NCBI GenBank assembly: GCA_963768715.1
Contig: CAVYJC010000005.1
Location: 1-64,000, forward strand
Source: DATKEJ01 sp963768715
GTDB taxonomy: Bacteria; Bacteroidota; Rhodothermia; Rhodothermales; DATKEJ01
DNA length: 64,000 nucleotides
Reading direction: 5' to 3'
In this document: piece after piece, positions 8,593 through 16,218 of the stretch
How the letters are laid out: each line of letters begins with the position of its first letter
Numbering within the stretch: the first letter of the stretch is position 1
Made by a program: the position numbers and the translations under genes
The notes under the pieces: model-generated
Seen by the model: only the letters and a program-made list of their open reading frames with translations
Told to the model about the DNA's origin: nothing
Database searches by the model: none

Positions 8593-10574
8593 AGATTCCT
8601 CTTCAGATCGATTTGATTCTTATCAAGCTTGGTGAAGGAATCTGTTTTGGCAGGGCCAAATCCGGAACGCATGACGCTGGGATATGTCTTTGGGTGCTTG
8701 TTGTTTGGAAATCCGAGGACGTGGCCGATTTCGTGCAGCGTCACCCTTTGAATCATTTGTTGTCTTGAAAGGGTGCCAACCAAACCGTTGTTCTCATCGT
8801 CGTTCTGTTTCCCGCGTCTCAACAATTCGAAGGGATTGAGATCATCAAAACCGTCTGCGCCGAAATCCAACCCAATGAACTTTGCCGTCCATCCCTTCAC
8901 GGATGCCGAATCGGCTACAGCCCAAGTAAACGTGAACCGTTTCGACTCAGAAACTGCATTGGTTCCCCCCCAAACGTTGTCGATACTTCCCGCATACACG
9001 ACAGCACGCAGTACGTTAGCTACCTTTCCCCTTAGCGCCTGCCCCCAAAGTACCCCTCCGGTTCTCGTTTGACATCCGTAGGGCTTCTTGTTGACGCACG
9101 TGATGTCGTCAACCGCCTTATTGCTCCAGACAAATCTCCCATTTTGAATGATGACGCCCTTGTTCACGTCTTTCCAGCGTGGGTCGAGCAGCGCCAAATT
9201 TCGCGAATAGCCCGTCGTTGAATCCGACACTCGAACGTAGTTTCGAGTTGGATCAAGGCCCCCGTTGCCAAGCCACATTAGACGATTGGTTCCGCCACCA
9301 TAGGAACCGTCTCCAAAGCCTTCGACAACGTATGCTTTGATCCTCAGTTGAGACTCAACCTGCCCGACAGCCCACGTTCCCTCGCTAGCACCCCGGATGT
9401 CGAAGAATACCTCCATACTGTCCGGTGTCAGGCGATGGTGAACGCCACCAATCAAGACACCTTGATACTCCAACAGCTTTGATATTCCATCTCCAGTTGC
9501 CACGATATCTGGGTCGGGGTTCGGATCTTCGTCCCAGCTACCATCTGATTCGATCCCAGTCGCTGTCTGCGTATTCTCCCACCAGTCAGATATTCCATCG
9601 AAATCGCTGTCCGTCGGTACTTGGACTGTATCCGAAAGCCCGATGAAGCCGCTTGGTGCAGTAACGGTCGCGATCACGGTTGCCACTCCCCAATATTGAT
9701 GGCTGACGAGGTAGGTCGACAACGTGCCATTGGACACCGGGAAAATCACACTGTCAGCGTGGTTGGCGAACGTGAACGTTTCTTGACCGTCTCCATAGTC
9801 ATGCGTAAGCACTTTGAGCTTTAGGCTGGTCACGCTTTCCGGCATAGTCACAGAGACGCCGATCGTAGTGTCAGCTTTGGGCAGAAAAGTGGAATCGGCA
9901 TCAACTTCTAGAACCAGCCCTTCCGCAAAAACACTGTGGGAAGCGCTGAACGAATGTTCGTGAGCTTCTCCAATTAGACCATCGCAATACACAGCACCGG
10001 TTGCCGAACCACTGAAATCAAGTCCGTTGAACCAAAACGGGTGTCCGCTGTTGGGGTCCAGAAACCACGAATCCGGGAAGCTGCCCTGTACCGGAAGATC
10101 GACACCACCGTAGACGTAGTACGATACAACTGTATCGCCCAGAGCCACGCGACCGAAACCCAACGTATCACCCAGAAAAACCGACGACTTGTACGGGTAT
10201 TCGTAGCTCGTATACGAATCGACTACCGGGCCATTCGGCTCCTCTCTGCAATCGACTTGGGTCATTACGGGGGCGCCCATCACGGGCTCCATCGGACGAG
10301 ACCAGGTCCAGGAAGAATCGCCACGAATAATCGTGACTTTCATGTCGTTCTGCGACGGAAAGCCGGTGAGATGCCTGGCAGAGTGTCCGTACATTTCGAG
10401 AAATCCGGCGTTCTCGACCAGGGCGTAGTTGCACTTTACGCCGCCAAAGGGATTTGGTGTGCAAACTGGCGCCGGATTGGGTGTTTCCAGCATCTCCGAC
10501 GTCTTGGCGACTGTCTCACCGGTGATCTCGACGCGCTCCCGAATCGTCACCTGCCCCTCAGCAGCCGAAACCAC
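8589..10574 (-). CDS. M2: secreted metzincin-like metalloprotease behind a CT-repeat tract
   Basis: From GTG 10574 the frame is 661 codons, but the signal peptide (RRLPLVAALTVGVVSAAEGQ) lies upstream in the same open frame, so the true start is further upstream. The only ATG there (10671) is separated by a (CT)17 tract and is out of frame by one unit. The mature start QVTIRERVEI is conserved. Calcium-type loops (DSDFDGISDWWENTQ; DPNPDPDIVATGDGISK) lie mid-protein. The zinc motif HEIGHVLGFPNNKH starts near residue 614, with a Met-turn-like SVMRSGFGP after it. The third histidine is three residues later than the consensus. The stop overlaps the D2 start by four bases. Metalloprotease activity is inferred, and the substrate is unknown. 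Confidence 0.75.
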   Translation of the reverse strand: MVSAAEGQVTIRERVEITGETVAKTSEMLETPNPAPVCTPNPFGGVKCNYALVENAGFLEMYGHSARHLTGFPSQNDMKVTIIRGDSSWTWSRPMEPVMGAPVMTQVDCREEPNGPVVDSYTSYEYPYKSSVFLGDTLGFGRVALGDTVVSYYVYGGVDLPVQGSFPDSWFLDPNSGHPFWFNGLDFSGSATGAVYCDGLIGEAHEHSFSASHSVFAEGLVLEVDADSTFLPKADTTIGVSVTMPESVTSLKLKVLTHDYGDGQETFTFANHADSVIFPVSNGTLSTYLVSHQYWGVATVIATVTAPSGFIGLSDTVQVPTDSDFDGISDWWENTQTATGIESDGSWDEDPNPDPDIVATGDGISKLLEYQGVLIGGVHHRLTPDSMEVFFDIRGASEGTWAVGQVESQLRIKAYVVEGFGDGSYGGGTNRLMWLGNGGLDPTRNYVRVSDSTTGYSRNLALLDPRWKDVNKGVIIQNGRFVWSNKAVDDITCVNKKPYGCQTRTGGVLWGQALRGKVANVLRAVVYAGSIDNVWGGTNAVSESKRFTFTWAVADSASVKGWTAKFIGLDFGADGFDDLNPFELLRRGKQNDDENNGLVGTLSRQQMIQRVTLHEIGHVLGFPNNKHPKTYPSVMRSGFGPAKTDSFTKLDKNQIDLKRNL

Positions 10575-10614
10575 GCCAACCGTCAGCGCGGCAACGAGAG
10601 GTAATCTTCGTCTA

Positions 10615-10655
<41 letters not shown>

Positions 10656-10730
10656 GTGAGACAGCAGACATCAGACAGCAGATTTGTCCGGAGCCGAAAA
10701 GGACCGTCGAGCGCGCCGAGCCTGCGCGCG

Positions 10731-11399
10731 CTACTTCACCACGACCATCTTCCCCAGTTTCACCCTCCCGCTTCCGTCGGCTTTGAGCTCGACGCTGTAG
10801 AAATACACGCCGCTCGGGAAGGTGGCTGCGCTCCAAGAGACCTCCTGGTATCCGGCTTTTTGGACAGCATCAACCACGCGCGCCACGCGTTGGCCGAGCG
10901 GGTTGAAAACCTCGATGCGGACGTTTCCATCCTTGGGCAAGGCATACGCGATCTTGGTCGTCGGATTGAAGGGGTTTGGATAGTTGCCTCTCAGCATGAG
11001 CTCGGTCGGCGCTTCGGGTTCGATGCTGATCGTCTTTGATTCCAGTTGTCCGATCGCCGACGAGATATCAAACGTCAGTTCGGTGGCTTCGCCGGCCGGG
11101 GCCTTTTCGTCCAGGTCGAAGGTGAACAGGGCGGTTCGCGACTCGCCGGGTTTGAGCACACCGACGCTGGCCGTGGTTGTCTCGAACGTGAGCCAGATCG
11201 GACTTCCATTCAGTTGAACTGCCACGTCCTTCAACGGTCCGCTTGTCGAATTGACGACCTCGAGCTCGACTCGGTTTGATTGGGAGGCGTAGGGGATAGC
11301 GTACGCGCCACGTGGGCTCTGTTTGCTCATAGGTTGGCCCTCGGCCATCCCCAGCCCTGTCAGAAAGGCGATAGCGATGAGTATGGCTTTCCGTGTCAT
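10731..11399 (-). CDS. T3: secreted NEW3-like protein with T9SS type A sorting domain
   Basis: A 222-residue protein with a signal peptide of about 22 residues (AILIAIAFLTGLGMAEGQ), the NEW3-like domain (VGVLKPGESRTALFTFDLDE) and the T9SS type A sorting domain at the C-terminus. The frame is open upstream into D3, but ATG 11399 is chosen because it directly precedes the signal peptide and lies one base after the D3 stop, matching T5. The sorting domain differs slightly from T1 (VARVVDAVQKAGYQEVSWSA), a variant partly shared with T5. The same anchoring role is inferred as for the other T proteins. Confidence 0.85.
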   Translation of the reverse strand: MTRKAILIAIAFLTGLGMAEGQPMSKQSPRGAYAIPYASQSNRVELEVVNSTSGPLKDVAVQLNGSPIWLTFETTTASVGVLKPGESRTALFTFDLDEKAPAGEATELTFDISSAIGQLESKTISIEPEAPTELMLRGNYPNPFNPTTKIAYALPKDGNVRIEVFNPLGQRVARVVDAVQKAGYQEVSWSAATFPSGVYFYSVELKADGSGRVKLGKMVVVK

Positions 11400-11400
11400 G

Positions 11401-13467
11401 CTATTGAACCTCGATAACGATCTGATGGTAGGCGTACGATGCATCAATGTTTGAATGCTTGTCGTAGAAAGCCATCGCCAGTGTGTAGCGTCGAATCGAA
11501 GTCCCATCGTCGTGTGGCGGTGGGGTGCGACTGAAATGAAGCGACGAAACGACTTCCCAGTCGGTGGCAAGATCGTGCCAGGGATACTGGTTCTCTCTGG
11601 CTCGAAATTCCACACGAATGAACCGACGTCCTTCCTCCTCCGAGTCGGAGACATTATTAGCATATCCCGCGTCAAGGTCGAGCACGCCCACATCCGCACT
11701 GGCCAGACTGAGTTCTGTGTCGTCATAGTAGACATCGAGAACAGCACCGGCGACCGTGTTTTCCGGTAAGGCAGAGGAGTCCGATTTGGCCTCGATATCT
11801 ACCCAAAAATCATGCCCCGTGTCCCTCGTTACAACGAGTCGGACATAGGCCTGAGGGCCGCCCCCTTCGGACTGAGCGGCGATGCCCATTTGCGTTATGA
11901 CACCGGTGCTCTTGTGAACGATGAGACCATGGATAGCCTCGAGAACGCCGCGCTTTGCGCCGGCGGTTGTATTGACCAACCAATCTGTGAAGTCGAGAGC
12001 CGTAACCTGTCCGTCCAGATTGAAGTCAGTGGGTACGTAACCGGTGGCGCCGGCCGTGGTGGCAGCCAACCACGCCACGAAGTCCAGCGCGGTGACCTGA
12101 CCATCGGCGGAGCCGTCCCCGTCAGCTGTCCACATCACGTAAACCGTGTCCTGACCGGAGACAATGCGCTTCTGGGGTTCTGCCGTCGCCTTGAATGCAT
12201 GACCGGTCGTAAAGTCGTGCTCAGCATGCCCGCTACTGACGTCCACGAGCGTATCAGACATGACCATGATATGATTGCGGTGTTCGACGACGACGTAAAC
12301 CGAGTCTGGGAGATTGGAACCAACGGCGACGGTGGCCACCCCTTGATCGTCAAGTAATGCGGCACCGTGGCCCACCAGCATTGTATCCGGCGCCAGAACG
12401 GCAGCACTCACAAGCACCCAGTCGGTTATAAAGCTCGGCACTCGAGTAAGCCTTTCCGGACCATTGTATTTCCATACGTCGAGTGAGTCGCCAAAGGGCT
12501 GCGTGCTCGGAATGTAATCGAGGATGTTCTTGGTGAGTTGTCCTGCAGAGTATGCGCCCTGGAGAAAAGCCTTCACCTCGATAACCGCCGGCAGATACGC
12601 CAACGCATAATCAATGTTGTATTTCATCAGCGCGTAGCCCTCGCTCGAAAGGCTGTCGTCCTTGACCGTTTCGACGTGGTTCCGGACAGTAGCCAGTAGC
12701 GTTGCAGCCCAGGTCGAGTCGCCGCCGCTCAAGGCAGTTGTGGCATCACCCAGGAGTCGATCCAGATCGCCGGCCGTCGAGTCGGCGATCCAGCCCTGGG
12801 CGGCGGCGCGAAGGGGGTAGGTCGCCAGCGTGTCGAGGAAATCGCCGAGGTCGAGGGGGGTGGGTGGGTCGCGGGGGCCGATGGTGGGCAACACCCTGTA
12901 GCTCCTCGTATTCAAGAGCGAATCCACGACTCCCAGAACCCAGCTGCTCGGTCCCTCGTCATCATACGAAATGCCGTTGACGTTGCTCACGTACGCGCGC
13001 GAGAAGGTGGGCAATCCATCCGACACGAGCGAGAAGCCCGACTCAGTGGAGTCCGGTTGAATGCCTACCGACGGATTCTGAGTGTTTGCCCAGCGGGCAT
13101 ATGAATACGTTTGGACATCAAACGATTCCCAGTCAGAATTCGGTACGTTGATCGTGTCAATCGGCGAGAAGTAATCGATCGACAAACCGTAGATCGGCAG
13201 CATTGCAGAATCTCCATTCTGCAGCACAAAGTCGTATTGATACCTAGTCGGAGAATGGAGTTTGACCGTGGACGCCCTGAGATTGGGGTCGATCAAATCA
13301 CCGGGAACAAGAATGGCCTCGTGAATAGAGTCGCCGAAACCCAAGTAGGTGACGGAGAAGTATCCCGTCTCAGGATCAAAGCTCACAGCCTCGGTCTGAG
13401 CACTAGATAGCTCATTCGCGACGGCTAGAATAACAAGACACGCTGTCAGGATTCTTAGTGACGGCAT
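11401..13467 (-). CDS. D3: secreted dockerin / cohesin-like protein, M'-type cassette
   Basis: A 688-residue protein with a signal peptide (LRILTACLVILAVANELSSAQ). The N-terminal 200 residues are the second N-terminal type of the array (SVTYLGFGDSIHEAILVPGD; later FSRAYVSNVNGISYDDEGPS), shared with D5, D6 and D7. A helical FIMAH-like segment spans about 200-290 (DFLDTLATYPLRAAAQGWIA). HRNHIMVMSDTLVDV lies near 396, a dockerin-like pair at about 452-510 (ADGQVTALDFVAWLAATTAG; FNLDGQVTALDFTDWL), and a cohesin-like domain at 536-688 (FWVDIEAKSDSSALPENT). ATG 13467 is preferred over an upstream in-frame ATG because it starts the signal peptide. It overlaps the M3' stop by 13 bases. Confidence 0.85.
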   Translation of the reverse strand: MPSLRILTACLVILAVANELSSAQTEAVSFDPETGYFSVTYLGFGDSIHEAILVPGDLIDPNLRASTVKLHSPTRYQYDFVLQNGDSAMLPIYGLSIDYFSPIDTINVPNSDWESFDVQTYSYARWANTQNPSVGIQPDSTESGFSLVSDGLPTFSRAYVSNVNGISYDDEGPSSWVLGVVDSLLNTRSYRVLPTIGPRDPPTPLDLGDFLDTLATYPLRAAAQGWIADSTAGDLDRLLGDATTALSGGDSTWAATLLATVRNHVETVKDDSLSSEGYALMKYNIDYALAYLPAVIEVKAFLQGAYSAGQLTKNILDYIPSTQPFGDSLDVWKYNGPERLTRVPSFITDWVLVSAAVLAPDTMLVGHGAALLDDQGVATVAVGSNLPDSVYVVVEHRNHIMVMSDTLVDVSSGHAEHDFTTGHAFKATAEPQKRIVSGQDTVYVMWTADGDGSADGQVTALDFVAWLAATTAGATGYVPTDFNLDGQVTALDFTDWLVNTTAGAKRGVLEAIHGLIVHKSTGVITQMGIAAQSEGGGPQAYVRLVVTRDTGHDFWVDIEAKSDSSALPENTVAGAVLDVYYDDTELSLASADVGVLDLDAGYANNVSDSEEEGRRFIRVEFRARENQYPWHDLATDWEVVSSLHFSRTPPPHDDGTSIRRYTLAMAFYDKHSNIDASYAYHQIVIEVQ

Positions 13468-14897
13468 GGCTTCTGCTCGGTTTCGGGATAGAAAAATAGA
13501 TGGTAGTGCTCGTTGGGGGTCCCTCCTGAATGAATTTGGGGTACTGGACAACCGCCAGAAGCAATCACCAGCTCCTCAAATGACAAATTCTTGGGTTTGA
13601 CGAGAGTCGTGTCGAGCAAGACGCCAGCGCCTGAACCCTGCCTTTTCGTCTTAACATCCGCGTCACGACCCAGACGATGAAGGTGGTGTCCACTCCCAAG
13701 TGTCCAGAGCCCATTGACGTCAAACAGCCCTCCCATGGGTAAGCTCATGTCGTTTATCCATAGAGGTGCTTCGGTCGGGTGAGTGTTTTTCCACTGGGTT
13801 GCAATGAAAACCAAAGCGGAATCGACCTCTGGACGACCCCAGTGGTTGTAATCCGGCTCGTAGTCCCACGGGAAATTATTGTCATCCGGCCCCGGATGCT
13901 TAGGAGTACCACCAAACTTCCGCCAGACGACCGGCTGAGACTGGCTCCAAGGTAGCATTTTCAGTCCGAGCGCGCTCACGGTGACCGTGTCTCGAGCGAC
14001 AAGGGTATCCTGACCAACAGTGGCGGTCGCGACCAATTCGAACTCACCTCCAATTTCGGAAGACACATACTTGAAAAGCGCGTGACCCAAAGAATTGGTT
14101 GTACCGGTTACGTCTGAACCGACGGCCGACGAATCAGGCAACACTTTCAACATACCCAGGCTGCCTGACGGAGGACTCATTAGACCGCCGGTGTGTACGT
14201 GTCCATTCGATGTATCCACCCACGCCACCTTCAGATTGACTGAGTGACCAACGAGAGGTGAGCTGCCATCTGATAGCGCCACGGTGATCAGGTCGATTGT
14301 GTTGTCCACTGGTGGTACGCGATCGTGAGCACAACCCTTTGGTGGACAAGGAGGAAGCGTTGGCCAGACCTCGGCCTGTGACAAATCGATTGTCAGACTC
14401 TCTTGGACGAACACAAGTCCGAAGTCAAGCCGGTAGCGGAAGGCGCTTGTTGGGCATGCTTCCTGAATGGATGCCGTCCAGAGGTTGGTATCGATTTGGT
14501 CGTAGATCACGCTCCCGACGACGCTCGTGTCGGCGATCGCTTCGAAGTCCAGCGTATCACCCTCATTCACCTGAAGCGGAAGCCAGGTATCCACGCTGTC
14601 AATGGCGTTGTAGTTGTAGAGCGTGTCTGTGCCTTCTCCGCAGTCTGAGAGAGACTTTCCTGCCAGGGCGTAACGATTACTTAGCAGATCACTGGATACT
14701 GATGACCCATTCACGAGGAGTCTAAGACTGTCGGATGACGTCAACTCGGTTCCGAAGAGTCGGAGGTTGTCAAAATAGACTATCTGAGCCCACCCGTCGA
14801 ATGGAGCAACAGGCGAACCAGACGCCAGACTCTGGCCAAAGGAGAATTCAGTTGCTGCAGAAGTCTTCTGAATCTCAACAGTATCCCGAATCGTCAC
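13455..14897 (-). CDS. M3': secreted M-paralogue without protease motif (ends EHYHLFFYPE)
   Basis: From GTG 14897 the frame is 480 codons. The signal peptide (RRGSLLLAALTVCVASTAEGQ) precedes it in frame, so the start must lie upstream of an interrupted CT tract. The mature start QVTIRDTVEI is shared with M proteins, but there is no HExxH. Instead the C-terminal third has NDMSLPMGGLFDVNGLW, HHLHRLGRDADVKTKRQ and a final EHYHLFFYPE, conserved in M5', M6' and M7'. The His-rich motifs could bind metal; this is speculation. The middle region (TIDLITVALSDGSSPLVGHS, then a carrier-type beta domain) resembles an Ig-like fold. It ends inside the D3 start. Function unknown; it occupies the same slot as the proteases. 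Confidence 0.75.
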   Translation of the reverse strand: MTIRDTVEIQKTSAATEFSFGQSLASGSPVAPFDGWAQIVYFDNLRLFGTELTSSDSLRLLVNGSSVSSDLLSNRYALAGKSLSDCGEGTDTLYNYNAIDSVDTWLPLQVNEGDTLDFEAIADTSVVGSVIYDQIDTNLWTASIQEACPTSAFRYRLDFGLVFVQESLTIDLSQAEVWPTLPPCPPKGCAHDRVPPVDNTIDLITVALSDGSSPLVGHSVNLKVAWVDTSNGHVHTGGLMSPPSGSLGMLKVLPDSSAVGSDVTGTTNSLGHALFKYVSSEIGGEFELVATATVGQDTLVARDTVTVSALGLKMLPWSQSQPVVWRKFGGTPKHPGPDDNNFPWDYEPDYNHWGRPEVDSALVFIATQWKNTHPTEAPLWINDMSLPMGGLFDVNGLWTLGSGHHLHRLGRDADVKTKRQGSGAGVLLDTTLVKPKNLSFEELVIASGGCPVPQIHSGGTPNEHYHLFFYPETEQKPCRH

Positions 14898-14965
14898 CTG
14901 CCCCTCAGCAGTCGATGCGACGCAAACCGTCAGCGCGGCAAGGAGAAGTGATCCTCGTCTAAAAC

Positions 14966-14986
14966 GAGAGAGACAGAGAGAGAGAG
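14966..14986 (-). repeat. Interrupted CT tract at the M3' translation start
   Basis: GAGAGAGA, one C, then AGAGAGAGAGAG on the plus strand. This is the shortest uninterrupted run (six units), and the interruption should reduce slippage. From ATG 15000-14998 the frame reads M-S-H-V-S-S, Leu-Ser repeats, Phe, and TAG at 14961-14959. Gain of one dinucleotide would join it to the signal peptide. Confidence 0.85.
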
Positions 14987-15030
14987 GAAACGTGAGACAT
15001 CAGACAGCAGACAGCAGATTTGTCCGGAGC

Positions 15031-15459
15031 CGAAAAGGACCGAGTCGGAGACGGACGCCAGATTTTGACTGGGGATGGTTGGGCGTGTGAACGCTCTCGA
15101 ATTTGAGCTAGACGCTGCACCGGCGATGTCGAGTGAGTTTTCGAGCCTGGCCTTGGCAATATATCGGCCGAGCGTCTCTGCGGCGTCTATTTAGCGTCTT
15201 TTTTGCGCCCGAACATCGATGGGGCATGGGAAAATGCCCTGTGAACGTTCCGTGTACCAGGTGCCGGGTGCAACGTGCCCGGTGCCAAGTGCCAAGTGCG
15301 ACGTGCCAATTGCCGCCGTCATTCCCTTGGGGCCTGCGCCTGCGTAGGCGGGGATCCATGGGTCGCAATGATGAATGATCAATACGGAACGAGGAATGGC
15401 TGCCGCCGGCCAACCCATGCACGCCGAACTGAGCATCAAGCTTGCCGAGCCTGCGCGCG
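15031..15459. repeat. Inter-cassette repeat between cassettes 3 and 4
   Basis: No gene is seen. Nearly identical to 21290-21733 over about 400 bases and close to 4531-4944. It includes quasi-tandem GTGCCAAGTGCC words (15260-15310) and the hairpin at 15318-15365 (GGGGCCTGCG...TAGGCGGGGATCC). Confidence 0.8.
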
Positions 15460-16134
15460 CTACTTCACCACGACCATCTTCCCCAGTTTCACCCTCCCGC
15501 TTCCGTCGGCTTTGAGCTCGACGCTGTAGAAATAGACCCCGCTGGGGAAGCCGGCCGCATTCCAGGACATCTCCTGGTAGCCGGCCTTTTGGGCATTGTC
15601 AACCAAGCGGGCGACCCGTTGGCCGAGCGGGTTGAAGACCTCAATCCGGACGCTGCCATCCTTGGGCAACGCGTAGGCAATCTTGGTCGTCGGATTGAAG
15701 GGGTTTGGATAGTTGCCTCTCAGTGTGAGCTCAGTTGGAGCTTCAGATTCGATCGTGATCGTCTTGGACTCCAGATGCCCGGTCGCCGACGAGACGTCAA
15801 ATCGAAGATCCGCCACTTCGCCGACGGGGGCTTTTTCGTCCAGGTCGAACCTGAAGACGGCCGTTGCCGACTCGCCGGGTTTGAGTACACCGATTCGCGC
15901 CGTCGCTTCCTCGAAGGTGAGCCAAATGGGGCCGTTACCGAGCTGAACCGAGACGTCTTTCAGCGGATGGCTCGTGGAGTTAAGAACTTCGAGCTCGATT
16001 CGATTTGATTCCGAGGCATAGGGAATGGCGTACGTCCCACGGTCCGAGACTTTGGCCACGGGCTGGGAGGACGCTGTCACCAGGGCCGCCAGGACGAAAT
16101 ACGAGGTTAATGCCCACTTCATAGCTGTCCTCAC
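15460..16134 (-). CDS. T4: secreted NEW3-like protein with T9SS type A sorting domain
   Basis: A 224-residue protein whose product is essentially identical to T2; only scattered silent changes are visible. It has the same signal peptide, NEW3-like domain and T9SS type A sorting domain (NYPNPFNPTTKIAYALP; final KLGKMVVVK). It starts 84 bases after the D4 stop. The near-identity with T2 extends into the intergenic gap and the end of D4, so the duplicated tract is not limited to the gene. Confidence 0.85.
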   Translation of the reverse strand: MRTAMKWALTSYFVLAALVTASSQPVAKVSDRGTYAIPYASESNRIELEVLNSTSHPLKDVSVQLGNGPIWLTFEEATARIGVLKPGESATAVFRFDLDEKAPVGEVADLRFDVSSATGHLESKTITIESEAPTELTLRGNYPNPFNPTTKIAYALPKDGSVRIEVFNPLGQRVARLVDNAQKAGYQEMSWNAAGFPSGVYFYSVELKADGSGRVKLGKMVVVK

Positions 16135-16218
16135 TGAATATCAACAGTCGACTCGACAACGTCAGTTGAGTCACGCAGGTTCGCGTGACTTCGGGACCCG
16201 AGCGCAACAATCCGGCTC

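Noticed and set aside
8589..10574. GTG 10574 (and equivalent GTGs at 14897, 21161, 25977) as true starts
   Set aside because: A conserved signal peptide lies in frame directly upstream, so starting at the GTG would give a leaderless secreted protein.
13455..14897. M' proteins as metalloproteases because of EHYHL and HHLHRLG
   Set aside because: No HExxH or other complete zinc-peptidase motif is present; similarity to the M proteins is limited to the leader and start of the mature chain.
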